64,000 bases of DNA from Paraglaciecola sp. Lineage in GTDB: Bacteria; Pseudomonadota; Gammaproteobacteria; Enterobacterales; Alteromonadaceae. Of the stretch, positions 9,246 to 17,869 are shown piece after piece. The stretch is from contig NZ_JANQVQ010000125.1 of NCBI RefSeq assembly GCF_030730205.1, forward strand, positions 1 to 64,000, given 5' to 3'. Position numbers and translations under genes: made by a program. Under the pieces are notes generated by a model. It worked only from the letters and a program-made list of their open reading frames with translations, searched no databases and was not told the origin of the DNA. Position 1 is the first letter of the stretch. Every line of letters begins with the position of its first letter.

Positions 9246-9815
9246 TTAAAGTTCAAGCACCTTAAATTCAGGTTGTTGGCTGGCGCTAGAATCAGTGATG
9301 CGCAGCTCTAACAATTTTGCGTCAGCAGACTTGGTAAATACCAAACTGGTGGCGCGGGTATACTCTCTATCATGGGGGCCGGTGCCAATGAAAAAAGCGC
9401 TGATTTCGTGCTCACCTTGGGCAAGATTAGCCACATGCAGTTTTTGCACGCCGCCTTTGACCAATGCCCCTTGCTGTTTTTCAGTATACAAATAATGCGT
9501 TACAGTTTGTCCATCGAGTTTTACCTCAACTGAATCTAAGTCAAAGTAAGTCCCTACATCCATGGATAAGTAGACTACAAGCTGAGTGCTTGAAGGAAAT
9601 AACAAATCTTCCTCCAATACAAACAAATCACGATTGAGAGCGATCACTTCTTTTTTTAACTGTTGCAGTTGTTCTTGAATGCTTTGGTCATCAGCCGTAT
9701 TGCTGCTTTCTTGTGCCCACACCCCAGCACTTAGAAGTAAAACGCTCATGGCCCAGATACGCAAACCAGCGCCGACACTACGAATACATGCTGCGCGTTG
9801 AAAAAAAAGTTTCAT
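9246..9815 (-). CDS. small periplasmic protein with predicted beta domain
   Basis: The chosen start gives 189 residues. AGGTGG lies seven bases upstream of the ATG at 9815; an in-frame ATG at 9842 would add nine residues. There is a signal peptide ending near VWAQ, then a Glu/Leu coiled-coil-like stretch (SIQEQLQQLKKEVIALN), then a beta-rich region with LVVYLSMDVG, VKLDGQ and EHEISAFFIGTGP. I do not recognise the family. It sits between the DUF3570 barrel gene and the TPR genes. A GltC-like periplasmic adaptor is one possibility but I cannot show it. Confidence 0.7.
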   Translation of the reverse strand: MKLFFQRAACIRSVGAGLRIWAMSVLLLSAGVWAQESSNTADDQSIQEQLQQLKKEVIALNRDLFVLEEDLLFPSSTQLVVYLSMDVGTYFDLDSVEVKLDGQTVTHYLYTEKQQGALVKGGVQKLHVANLAQGEHEISAFFIGTGPHDREYTRATSLVFTKSADAKLLELRITDSSASQQPEFKVLEL

Positions 9816-9841
9816 TACATTGCCACCTAATTGGGTTATCA

Positions 9842-11062
9842 CTAGTAAAAAATCGACACGTACAAACGTGTAATATTGGCTGAAAATTCATATAAGGGTT
9901 CATCGCCCACAGGAGCGTCCACCAGCACATTCCGAAAATCATCGTAAGCAAATCTAACATGATCAAAATCAAGGTTAATGCTGCTTTTTTTCAACCAGTT
10001 GGCGGCTGAAAAACGAAACTCGTAACTCACACTAAACCCTAAGGCGACATTGCTAAAGGTACTCATTTCTTTGTCACGGGCGCGAAAATTAAATTCTTCA
10101 CTGCGCTGGTATAAATCTTGATAAAAATCGGCTTTATCTTGCGAATAAAATCGACTGCGCAATTCGATGATCCAGTCATCAGTGAAGGTATGGATGTAAC
10201 CTACTTTGTACGTATTGGCATCAATGCCCCACGTATCCGAGAAGACTTTTGCCTCAGCGTATAGAGACGCGCGATAGGGTAAGTAATAATTAGCGCTGAG
10301 TGCGGCGGCATTACTGGTTCGAGTAGTGGGATAGGCTTCAGTTTCAAAGCGATAGCCCCGAGCGCTAGACTCATCAATAAAACGCACTGAACGGTAAGGA
10401 TTATTGAGGTAGCCTTCATCGGCAATATTCTCAAAACTCAAGCCGACGATCATGTTTTTAGTCACCACTTGGGTTAGGCCCAAGCGATAATTTTGGCGAT
10501 CAGCTTGTTCTAAAAAGTTGTCATCGCCTCGCTTACCCACTTCATCGTTACCACGAGCATAGCCGATACTCAAAGTTGTTAAGTCACCAAAAAAATCTTG
10601 TGACAATCCAAATGAAATAGATGTAGCTTCAAAGTCGTTTTCAGAACTGGTGGTATAACTCAAATTCATTAGGGTTTTGTTGCGCAAATAATCAAGCCCA
10701 ACACTGTGTTCGGTGCGCTCTTCTTGATATTGACTTGCGGTAGCCAACACATCAATAGACGCACCCGATATGGTATCAACGTAGTAGTTAGCGGTTACTG
10801 ACACACTGTTACCAATGTTTTTACGCAGTAAAATGGACGGGCCATCAATAGACATGCCGCCACCTTGATACGAGTGATACATGGCGTCAGAGCGCTCTTG
10901 CGGTAATACCGCTGCTTGCGTGGTTGCACACCATGTCATGATAACTATCAAGCAAATTAGAGGTAGTACTTTGGCGGTGTATTGCCTCTCACCAAAGTCT
11001 TTGGAATTATAAGGGGGCAGCAAATGAACGAGCCCCCATACGCCTCGTGGGATGACCGGCAT
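9842..11062 (-). CDS. DUF3570 outer-membrane beta-barrel protein
   Basis: The mature part is dominated by alternating beta strands with aromatic girdles (for example YRLGLTQVV, VGLSFENIA, SAAALSANYYLPYR-like segments) and ends in a strand finishing with Phe-Tyr, as in outer-membrane barrels. The order and motifs such as DAMYHSYQGGG match DUF3570. The start is uncertain: the frame extends to 11158, overlapping the DUF4266 gene, but the ATG at 11062 lies four bases after that gene's stop. It gives an unusually long n-region before the hydrophobic signal segment ending TQA. A TTG in frame further in is another option. DUF3570 next to DUF4266 and a thioredoxin is a recurrent arrangement known from genome annotation. 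Confidence 0.8.
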   Translation of the reverse strand: MPVIPRGVWGLVHLLPPYNSKDFGERQYTAKVLPLICLIVIMTWCATTQAAVLPQERSDAMYHSYQGGGMSIDGPSILLRKNIGNSVSVTANYYVDTISGASIDVLATASQYQEERTEHSVGLDYLRNKTLMNLSYTTSSENDFEATSISFGLSQDFFGDLTTLSIGYARGNDEVGKRGDDNFLEQADRQNYRLGLTQVVTKNMIVGLSFENIADEGYLNNPYRSVRFIDESSARGYRFETEAYPTTRTSNAAALSANYYLPYRASLYAEAKVFSDTWGIDANTYKVGYIHTFTDDWIIELRSRFYSQDKADFYQDLYQRSEEFNFRARDKEMSTFSNVALGFSVSYEFRFSAANWLKKSSINLDFDHVRFAYDDFRNVLVDAPVGDEPLYEFSANITRLYVSIFY

Positions 11063-11066
11063 ATTG

Positions 11067-11312
11067 TTAATTGCAACCACAACCGCCCCCTGCCCCACCT
11101 TCAGCGCCTCTTGCTCCTTCGCGCGCTTGAAACGCGTGGTGAGTGTAACTGCTGGCAACGGGGTTACGATTCATGCTCATGATGGGGTCAGCTAAATTTT
11201 CTCGCTCATAGGGCTGCACCCAAGGCTCAATCGAGGCACAACCACTCATCAACAGCCCAAAAACCAAGGTAAGAGCCGGCTTGATATAATGACGTTTAAA
11301 TAGCGACTTCAT
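11067..11312 (-). CDS. DUF4266 lipoprotein with C-terminal GGGCGCN
   Basis: This 81-residue protein has a lipobox LMSGC (Cys25) and then a short conserved segment with WVQPYERENLADP and M....P..S.Y..H, the DUF4266 signature. It ends in a Gly/Ala-rich tail closing with GGGCGCN (Cys78 and Cys80). After processing only about 57 residues remain, so most of the mature protein is a linker plus the Cys tail. The gene starts seven bases after the TlpA gene stops and ends four before the DUF3570 gene. The tail could bind metal, form a disulfide handled by the adjacent thioredoxin, or be a modification site; the sequence does not decide this. Confidence 0.85.
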   Translation of the reverse strand: MKSLFKRHYIKPALTLVFGLLMSGCASIEPWVQPYERENLADPIMSMNRNPVASSYTHHAFQAREGARGAEGGAGGGCGCN

Positions 11313-11319
11313 AAGCAGA

Positions 11320-11877
11320 TTATTCTCTTAATAAGGTTTTAATAATGATTTCGTATTTTGCCACATCACCACTTTTATAGCCTTTGTGCAACAAGCGCTG
11401 GTAGCCATCTCTGTCTACAATGACTGTAGTGGGCATGGCGCTGACATCATATAATTTACTGACCTTGGCATCAGGGTCAAACAATACCGGAAAGGTTACT
11501 GCGATGTCGCTTAATAAGACTTCAGCTTTGGCCGGGGTTTTATCCACATTTATGGCCAAAATGGTAAATCCTAAGTCTGCATAGTCTTGCTGCAGTTTTT
11601 CGAGCAAGGGCAGCTCTTCACGACAAGGTCCGCACCACGATGCCCAAAAGTTAATTAACACCACATTGCCTCGCTGCTCTTGCAAACGCATATTGCCGTC
11701 ATTTTTACTGGCTAGGGTAAAATCAGGGGCGAGCTCTGTTTTACCGGCTGCCATCGCACTTGGTTGAGCAAGCACTAATAGACTCAAGAACATTGTGGCC
11801 ATAAAAGCGCGCACACTACCAAGCGATACCCTCGGCGATAAACTGTGCGCTATAACATAAAAAAATTGACTCATCAT
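11320..11877 (-). CDS. TlpA/ResA-type exported thioredoxin-like protein
   Basis: This 185-residue protein has an N-terminal hydrophobic segment (about 25-43, ending AMA) and a thioredoxin-fold domain with WCGPC (Cys82, Cys85) preceded by LINFWAS, then the cis-Pro region SAMPTTVIVD. It should act as a periplasmic thiol-disulfide reductant. Candidate partners in the same operon are the CxC tail of the DUF4266 lipoprotein and the CxxCH heme-binding cysteines of the neighbouring cytochrome-like proteins; TlpA-family proteins often keep such cysteines reduced for heme attachment. No ccm genes are in the window. Confidence 0.88.
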   Translation of the reverse strand: MMSQFFYVIAHSLSPRVSLGSVRAFMATMFLSLLVLAQPSAMAAGKTELAPDFTLASKNDGNMRLQEQRGNVVLINFWASWCGPCREELPLLEKLQQDYADLGFTILAINVDKTPAKAEVLLSDIAVTFPVLFDPDAKVSKLYDVSAMPTTVIVDRDGYQRLLHKGYKSGDVAKYEIIIKTLLRE

Positions 11878-11901
11878 TCGGTCTCTACTGCTTTGTGGTT
11901 T

Positions 11902-12528
11902 TTAAAAAAAGAACGTCGCACCCAGGCCATACTGAATATTGTGTGTGGTCTTTTCATCGCCGATTAATTCGCTGTTAAACAGATGGTCTTTCAGCTCAAC
12001 TCGTAGCGAAAAGTAATCAGTGAGTAAAACCCGATATCCTGCCCCTAAACTTACGGTAAAACGCTCGTCACCTCCAAATTCGGTACTGCCTGCACCAATA
12101 ATAAAGTAGGCAGCCGAGTTAATGACCAAGCTGTCAGTGACAAACGTTTCGCCGTTTAAGTTGTAGCCCAAACCTAGGTTGTAATAACGATAGTTGCGCT
12201 CGTCTTCGGTTAATAGCGGCGCTCCACCGCTGAGTAATTCAAAGCTGGTTTGCCCTGCGGTCGCTTGCTCATAAGCGGCTTCCACAAAAAAATCTTCGTT
12301 AATATGAAACGCAAAACGGGCACCGACGATGGCACTTGTCGAAAAATCTTCAATGCTGATCACGCCTGCCACTAAGCCAAATTCGAAATTTTCTGTATCA
12401 ATATTGGCTTCATTTATTTCTCGGCGCTCGGGCTGTGGCTCGATAACACTGGATTCTTGGGCTAAGGCGGGGCATGCACACAGCACCACTAGCGAGATTA
12501 AAAAAAGACTGCGAAACCTAATTGCCAT
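11902..12528 (-). CDS. outer-membrane beta-barrel protein (OmpA-like barrel fold)
   Basis: This 208-residue protein has a signal peptide (hydrophobic to about residue 22, ending ALAQ) and about eight predicted amphipathic strands, such as EFGLVAGVISIEDF, FVEAAYEQA, YRYYNLGLGYNL and FSLRVELKDHLF. It ends with ATFFF, a terminal Phe as used for barrel insertion. The length fits a small eight-stranded barrel. Its start overlaps the end of the upstream SH3-barrel gene by 31 bases, and the two barrels have similar C-terminal halves (YYLARNFLVKLEYNSL versus VLLTDYFSLRVELKDHL), so they may be paralogues or work as a pair. Confidence 0.78.
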   Translation of the reverse strand: MAIRFRSLFLISLVVLCACPALAQESSVIEPQPERREINEANIDTENFEFGLVAGVISIEDFSTSAIVGARFAFHINEDFFVEAAYEQATAGQTSFELLSGGAPLLTEDERNYRYYNLGLGYNLNGETFVTDSLVINSAAYFIIGAGSTEFGGDERFTVSLGAGYRVLLTDYFSLRVELKDHLFNSELIGDEKTTHNIQYGLGATFFF

Positions 12529-13280
12529 TGTGCCAATTCCTCGTTTGTGTCTCGGTCGGTTTTGACCAATAAACTGTTATATTCCAACTTAACCAAAAAG
12601 TTACGTGCTAAATAGTAGCGTAAACCCAATCCAGCCGAGAGCACATTGGCGCTGCGTTTTTCATCGCCACTTTGCACTAAACTACCCTTGGGGCTTGTCC
12701 AAATCTTACCGGCGCTTACTACAAAATAAGGCGCTAAACGCCACTCTGGAAAGGCGTTATGCCTGATGTTCACCAGCGCCAATTGATTTTCAGAGTAAGT
12801 GCCCACGGCTTGCGTAATATTAACGCCTAAGGCGATATTTTCGGTGGCCAGCCAATTACCGATAACGCTAATACTAGGTACGCCATCAAAGGAGCCCGCC
12901 ATCGCCCCCACTTCAAATTGGCGTTGGCTAAAGTCCTCAAATGAGCCATCAGACAGTTTTACCGGTGCTAAATTGCTGTCTAGGGTGAGGTGCAAGTCGT
13001 CTTGACTGATCCAGCCTTGTTGGCCTTTTTCATTTTCTACTTTAAACCACGCTGTGCGCTGCTTGAGGACTGTAAGCCACTGCCCTTGCTTGGCTACTGC
13101 AATCACCGGATAACCGCCGGCAGGGCCAGAACGCATATCAACATAAGCGGTTCTTACTTGGACTTGAATCGGCGCTTCTGCTTGGCCACTAAACGACCAA
13201 CATAGCAGCAGCAAGCATATGCCCCACAAGCCCGCGCTTTTACACTTGAACACTGCATATCCTTGTGACTGTTTATTCAT
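12498..13280 (-). CDS. SH3-domain outer-membrane beta-barrel protein
   Basis: From the ATG at 13280 it has 260 residues. The start overlaps the previous stop by one base (TAATG). After the signal peptide comes a bacterial SH3 domain (about 40-98) with VDMRSGPAGGYPVI and GWISQDDL, a fold that often binds peptidoglycan or peptides. A small outer-membrane barrel follows, ending with terminal Phe-Phe. The combination suggests a barrel whose periplasmic SH3 part touches the cell wall. An upstream in-frame start would read into the preceding gene and is less likely. Confidence 0.8.
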   Translation of the reverse strand: MNKQSQGYAVFKCKSAGLWGICLLLLCWSFSGQAEAPIQVQVRTAYVDMRSGPAGGYPVIAVAKQGQWLTVLKQRTAWFKVENEKGQQGWISQDDLHLTLDSNLAPVKLSDGSFEDFSQRQFEVGAMAGSFDGVPSISVIGNWLATENIALGVNITQAVGTYSENQLALVNIRHNAFPEWRLAPYFVVSAGKIWTSPKGSLVQSGDEKRSANVLSAGLGLRYYLARNFLVKLEYNSLLVKTDRDTNEELAQWQLGFAVFF

Positions 13281-16018
13281 TAATTTACCGGTGCCGCAAA
13301 GGGATTGTTGTAATATTGTCCACCTATATCTAACCATTCTGCAATAAGCTTTAATTCTACCGGACTGAGCCAAGTATAATGACTTCCACTGGCATTAAAG
13401 GGCAAGAAAAAATCCGCACTGGCGTGAGCGCCATTGACTGACATCGTGTTACTTACCGCCACAGTAGTTAATAGTGCTATGGGCTGGCCTACTTCATCTA
13501 AAATTAGCTCACCGTCTTCATCACGCTCAAACACGGTATCACCGTTGGCGTCGCTTACCTCAACCAATCGCTCAAGCAATAAGCCTTCAATGATCTCTTG
13601 CTCGTTGTCAGTGAACATCAGTTCACGATAACTGGTAAATTGGTCGGGATTCTCCGTTGAGGTGCTACTGCTCAAATCCAGTTGTGCCGCTGGCACCTGT
13701 GCCAGTTCGGCGGCATCGACCGGAGCATGACAGCTCGTGCAACGATGATTGTTTAATTCGCTTACCCCATCTTCGGCTAACACAGGACGCTCGGCGTCAA
13801 ACAGGGGCTGAATGTGCTCTGGGTAATTAATTTGAATGCGGCACAAGGCTGTCCAATTGGTGGCACAACTCGGGGTAATGGGCAGTGGCGTGGTTAAATC
13901 GCCATAGGCCATAGTGAACCCCGCTGCAGGTGCTTGAGTGGCCGGGTCATTCCAAATATCGCTAAACTCAATATCAGCATTGGGGTAACTAAGACCATTC
14001 ATGCGCCCCGCCGTTTGTGCCATGGTTTCGCCTAGTTCAGCGAACAAGGCTGGATTGGTATTGGGGAATGGCAGCCCGGTGCTGGCTGCCCCCTGATTAA
14101 TGCTGCTGGCCTCTGCGTCAAAACGGCCATGAGCTGCGGTGCTAGCTTGGGTATGACAACCATTACAGCTGCGCACTTCACCTGGGGCAAACTGCAACCA
14201 ATTTTGATGACGCTCACTCACGCGTTTACCATCACCATCAAGAATACTGAAAGCCACAGGCACATTAGCAGGTAAGGTCATCAATACTGAGCCATCAGGC
14301 TCGACCGGGACGTAACCAATAATTTCACGCATCAATTGACCCGTGCTGCGGCCAAAGGCTGAGTTACTGATATCACGAGTACTATCATCGGGCTGCGATA
14401 CCGCTTTCACAACCCGTAAAAACCGCGCGGGGCGCTGAGCCACAGCGGTTTGCGTAGGATCGGCTAAGACAGCCAAACCTTGTGGCGAGTTATCTACCCC
14501 AGCAAAGTCATATACGCTTCGAATATGGACCTGTGCTAAGTCAGCCACGGCCAGCGCTGCGTCAAAATCAGCACTTTGCTGAGCATTGCCTGGAAAAGCG
14601 CGCGCTTGCATGGCAAGTACTTCGCTGTACATTTGTTGCTCTTGCGGCACAGCTACAACCAATTGAGTATTGTCGATGGGGTCGTACATCCACAAGCCAT
14701 ATAACAGAGGCGCGGCTTGAATGTCAGGCGTGGCCAGTAAGGCGGGCGTACAAGGTAAAATAGGTCGAGGCTCGCCTTCATCGACCGAAGCTTCAGGATC
14801 GTAAACTCGGCATTGGCTCCAACTAAACAAGATGCGATCACTGCCATCCCATAAGGGGTAAACCGCTGAAAAACGCCCTCCCGCTGACAGCGCACCATCA
14901 ATTACAATATTGTCAAACAAAACGACTTGTTCAGCCGAACCATTGCCACTTTGCCCGGTAAGCGGTGTTTGACGGTCGATAAATTGCTGAATATTAATTT
15001 CGACAAAATCGCCGCCCCAATGCTCATTTACCACGGGACGAAGTGCACTCAGTATATTGCCACTGGGTAATTCACGTAGTTGACTGTATTGCAAAGCTTG
15101 GGTAGAGCGCTCACTTACGTGGCTGTGCCTGCCGTACATTAACTCTAACTCGCTGCCATCAGCATTCATCTGATAAATATTAACACTGTTGTTGTTACCG
15201 GCATTGTCCCAACGACTAAACAAAATTTTGCCTGAACTTAGTACCGTGGGGTCGAGATCATGACTTTGATTAAAAGAAATTTGTTTTATATCGCTGCCAT
15301 CAGGATTGATAACATGCAATACCGACGCGGTTTGATTACGCCGCTCATCCAAGGCTTGGTATTGGGGTTTGTTTTCATCGAGTAAAATGGCTTGGTTAGC
15401 TTGTTGACGAGTAGAACTAAATACAATTCTTCCATCTGCTAAATAAACTGGCGCGGTATCTTGCCCCTCTTCAGCTAAGGCATCATTACTGATGACGCGT
15501 TCTAAGATGTCGCTCTCTAAGTGATACTGCCATAAATTCCAAGTAGCTTGCTCGTCCTCATCTGCCCCTTCAATTTCTGGGGCACGCATGGCAAATAGTA
15601 AGGTTTGGCCATCATAAGACACTTCTAGATCTTTAACATCGTAGGCGGCTAAGGGATTGTCGGGCGTAGCGTCTGCGATTTCTTGTGCACTAAAAAAAGC
15701 ACGATCAGTGATATTGCGCTCGACCGCGGTGGCCGAAGCACGTGCTTTAATATATAGCGCCGCTCCTGGCACAAAATCATTTAAGCGGCGCAAGTCTTGA
15801 CTGACTATCTCGCCATTTGCATCTAAGGGTAAATTGCGCTTAATAAAGGCTAATGGCACGTCGACCACAACCGGATCAGGCGCTTGATCATTGGGCAACA
15901 CCTTATCACCACCACAACCTAAAATACTGTTTATGAGCAAACAACTAAGCAGTATCTTGATATACGTAGGGTAGGCATGAAACATAGTCACTGGCGTTTT
16001 GCGTCCTATCTGGTGCAT
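13280..16018 (-). CDS. PD40/hydrazine-synthase-alpha-like lipoprotein with two CxxCH motifs
   Basis: This 912-residue protein has a lipobox SILGC. Its first half has beta-propeller-like PD40/TolB repeats (VYLADGRIVFSSTR, LSSGKILFSRWD). The second half has a CNGCH motif near residue 616 and a CTSCH motif near 759, both preceded by conserved segments (PDGSVLMTLPANVPVAF) typical of proteins annotated as hydrazine synthase alpha-like. CxxCH implies covalent c-type heme in the periplasm. The family name reflects fold only; there is no evidence of anammox chemistry. It is the first gene of the minus-strand operon. An in-frame ATG at 15985 is an alternative start; neither start has a clear ribosome-binding site. 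Confidence 0.78.
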   Translation of the reverse strand: MHQIGRKTPVTMFHAYPTYIKILLSCLLINSILGCGGDKVLPNDQAPDPVVVDVPLAFIKRNLPLDANGEIVSQDLRRLNDFVPGAALYIKARASATAVERNITDRAFFSAQEIADATPDNPLAAYDVKDLEVSYDGQTLLFAMRAPEIEGADEDEQATWNLWQYHLESDILERVISNDALAEEGQDTAPVYLADGRIVFSSTRQQANQAILLDENKPQYQALDERRNQTASVLHVINPDGSDIKQISFNQSHDLDPTVLSSGKILFSRWDNAGNNNSVNIYQMNADGSELELMYGRHSHVSERSTQALQYSQLRELPSGNILSALRPVVNEHWGGDFVEINIQQFIDRQTPLTGQSGNGSAEQVVLFDNIVIDGALSAGGRFSAVYPLWDGSDRILFSWSQCRVYDPEASVDEGEPRPILPCTPALLATPDIQAAPLLYGLWMYDPIDNTQLVVAVPQEQQMYSEVLAMQARAFPGNAQQSADFDAALAVADLAQVHIRSVYDFAGVDNSPQGLAVLADPTQTAVAQRPARFLRVVKAVSQPDDSTRDISNSAFGRSTGQLMREIIGYVPVEPDGSVLMTLPANVPVAFSILDGDGKRVSERHQNWLQFAPGEVRSCNGCHTQASTAAHGRFDAEASSINQGAASTGLPFPNTNPALFAELGETMAQTAGRMNGLSYPNADIEFSDIWNDPATQAPAAGFTMAYGDLTTPLPITPSCATNWTALCRIQINYPEHIQPLFDAERPVLAEDGVSELNNHRCTSCHAPVDAAELAQVPAAQLDLSSSTSTENPDQFTSYRELMFTDNEQEIIEGLLLERLVEVSDANGDTVFERDEDGELILDEVGQPIALLTTVAVSNTMSVNGAHASADFFLPFNASGSHYTWLSPVELKLIAEWLDIGGQYYNNPFAAPVN

Positions 16019-16625
16019 TATGAAGTGTGCGTATTGCTGCTAAGACTACCAACCAACAAGCCAATGTAAACTGTCGTTAGCTTGCAACAAGTCTGAGCAA
16101 TAATGCCATTAAGAGAGTCATATCCTGCCACGCTTAAAATATTCACTCAATTATCTACGCTAACATAAGTAATAAAATTTAATACCCAAGCAAACTAAAA
16201 AGTCACAAACGCAGATTACCCCGCTATTTTATTCTTAGCGTGTTAGCCTAAAACAAACAGTGCCTTATTAGTGACACCAAGCACAAAGTAAGCCCTCCCT
16301 TGCACACCAGCAACGCTAGGTGTTTACTAATTAGCTTGGCTGCAACAGCACATTTCTGCCGAGTCAGCGTCTGCTATCGACAACTAAAAACCCTGTTACT
16401 CGCATCGTTTAATGACCATTTTATTGATTAGCAGCTACTTAGTAAGGCTATCACCATATTGGTGCGGTATGTGCTAAAGCCATCGCGGCTTGCAGATGAG
16501 GTGGTAGTAAGCTGGCAATATCTGCGCTGTATAAGGTATTAGTAACTAGACCTATTGCTCATTGTTCATATTTACGCCACTTCAAATTAAGCCTTTAATC
16601 TATTTATTTACGCAGGAGCTTCAGT
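16019..16625. promoter_or_regulatory. 607-base divergent intergenic region between the two operons
   Basis: No convincing gene is present. The gap separates the 15-gene minus-strand operon from the three-gene plus-strand operon and must contain both promoters. It is AT-rich. A hairpin CGCTA/TAGCG lies at 16222-16240. The segment 16197-16214 is almost identical to one at 31907-31924 (see the repeat entries). CAGGAG at 16612-16617 is the ribosome-binding site for the TTG start at 16626. I cannot place -35/-10 boxes with confidence. Confidence 0.5.
16197..16251. repeat. intergenic element copy A
   Basis: It starts with AAAAAGTCACAAACGCAG (16197-16214), continues with CCCCGC (16219-16224) and ends with TAGCCTAA (16244-16251). 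The same three blocks occur in the same order at 31907-31952, the first matching in 17 of 18 bases. The spacing between blocks differs. It may be a regulatory site, a small RNA or a family-specific intergenic repeat. Read on the minus strand, toward the PD40 lipoprotein gene, it ends in a run of T. Confidence 0.4.
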
Positions 16626-17867
16626 TTGAAAAAGCTAATTAGGCAACTCGGCTCGTTAGGCATCATGGGGGTGTTAACCACTGTGATGTTGTTGCTTGCT
16701 GGTCTGACTCTTTCCTCACCGTCATTGGCGGGTGAAAGAGAACAAGCCAAACGCATGCATGACCGCTTAACGGGCGTGCCGCCTTCTGCTGATGTCCTTG
16801 AGCAAATGAGTGTACTGATTGCACAGGGCCAAATTAATCAAGCTGCCTATTTGGCCATGAACAACCCAGCGTTTTATTCCGTGACCCTTAAAAATTGGGT
16901 TAGCCCTTGGACGAATGAAGAAGCGGATATCTTTGTTCCGCTCAATGACTACACCGCCACAGTCATTGGTATGGTCAGAGACGACATTGATTTTAGGCAG
17001 GTATTAGCGGGTGACATTTTATATGTGGCCAAAAACCACTATAACTTGCCTACGTATAGTATGAATAACAATGCTCTGTACCAGGCAATAGACGATCAAG
17101 GCCTCGACCTACAAACAGTATTAGAAGCCTCTAGCCAATCTGCACAAACCGGGCTGCCACCTGATGCCACTGCAGGTGTAATGACAACCCGCGCCGCGGC
17201 CAAAGCCTTTTTTAAAGATGGAACCAATCGTGCCATGTTCCGTTTTACCTTGATGAATCACCTTTGTACCGACTTAGAAGGCTTGAAAGATACGAGCCGA
17301 GCACCTGATAGAATTCGCCAAGACGTCAGCCGAAGTCCTGGCGGCGATAGTCGCATATTTAACAACTCCTGTGTGGGCTGCCATGCAGGCATGGATCCTT
17401 TGGCTCAAGCCTTCGCCTATTACAATTATCAATATGATGTTGATAGCGATCCCGAGGGTGAAAACGGCAATTTGCAATACCTCGCAGCCGGTCAGCAAGA
17501 CCCACAAACGGGCAGTCGAGTGCAAGGTAAATACCATATTAATAGCAATAATTTTCCCTATGGATTTAGCACCGACAATGACAATTGGAGCAACTATTGG
17601 CGAGAGGGCCTTAACTACAACCTAGGTTGGGATCAACGTTTGCCTGCTTCAGGAAGTGGGGCCAAGTCCATGGGTTGGGAGCTGGCGAATAGCCAACAAT
17701 TTGCTCAGTGCCAAGTAAGCAAAGTGTTTGAAAATGTGTGTTTACGTCGCCCGCAAGATGCGCAAGACCGCGCACAAATCAGTACCATGACGGCTCACTT
17801 TCAACAAAATAATTACCAGATAAAAGGCGTGTTTGCCGATTCTGCCACCTATTGTAAGGGAGAATAA
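16626..17867 (+). CDS. secreted DUF1592/DUF1588-like protein with one CxxCH
   Basis: This 413-residue protein starts at TTG, supported by CAGGAG seven bases upstream. A signal peptide covers about residues 1-35 (ending SLAG). Near 249-259 it has CVGCHAGMDPLA, the heme-binding-like motif of DUF1588 proteins, which are abundant in planctomycetes and usually sit beside DUF1592 and DUF1552/DUF1501. The N-terminal part has DRLTGVPPS.... and resembles DUF1592 only loosely. Two bases separate it from the next gene, so co-translation is likely. A single c-type heme in the periplasm is the main prediction; its redox partner is unknown. Confidence 0.7.
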   Translation: MKKLIRQLGSLGIMGVLTTVMLLLAGLTLSSPSLAGEREQAKRMHDRLTGVPPSADVLEQMSVLIAQGQINQAAYLAMNNPAFYSVTLKNWVSPWTNEEADIFVPLNDYTATVIGMVRDDIDFRQVLAGDILYVAKNHYNLPTYSMNNNALYQAIDDQGLDLQTVLEASSQSAQTGLPPDATAGVMTTRAAAKAFFKDGTNRAMFRFTLMNHLCTDLEGLKDTSRAPDRIRQDVSRSPGGDSRIFNNSCVGCHAGMDPLAQAFAYYNYQYDVDSDPEGENGNLQYLAAGQQDPQTGSRVQGKYHINSNNFPYGFSTDNDNWSNYWREGLNYNLGWDQRLPASGSGAKSMGWELANSQQFAQCQVSKVFENVCLRRPQDAQDRAQISTMTAHFQQNNYQIKGVFADSATYCKGE

Positions 17868-17869
17868 TC

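Noticed and set aside
13280-16018. true hydrazine synthase activity
   Set aside because: Only the fold and CxxCH pattern match; no beta/gamma subunits or other anammox genes are present.
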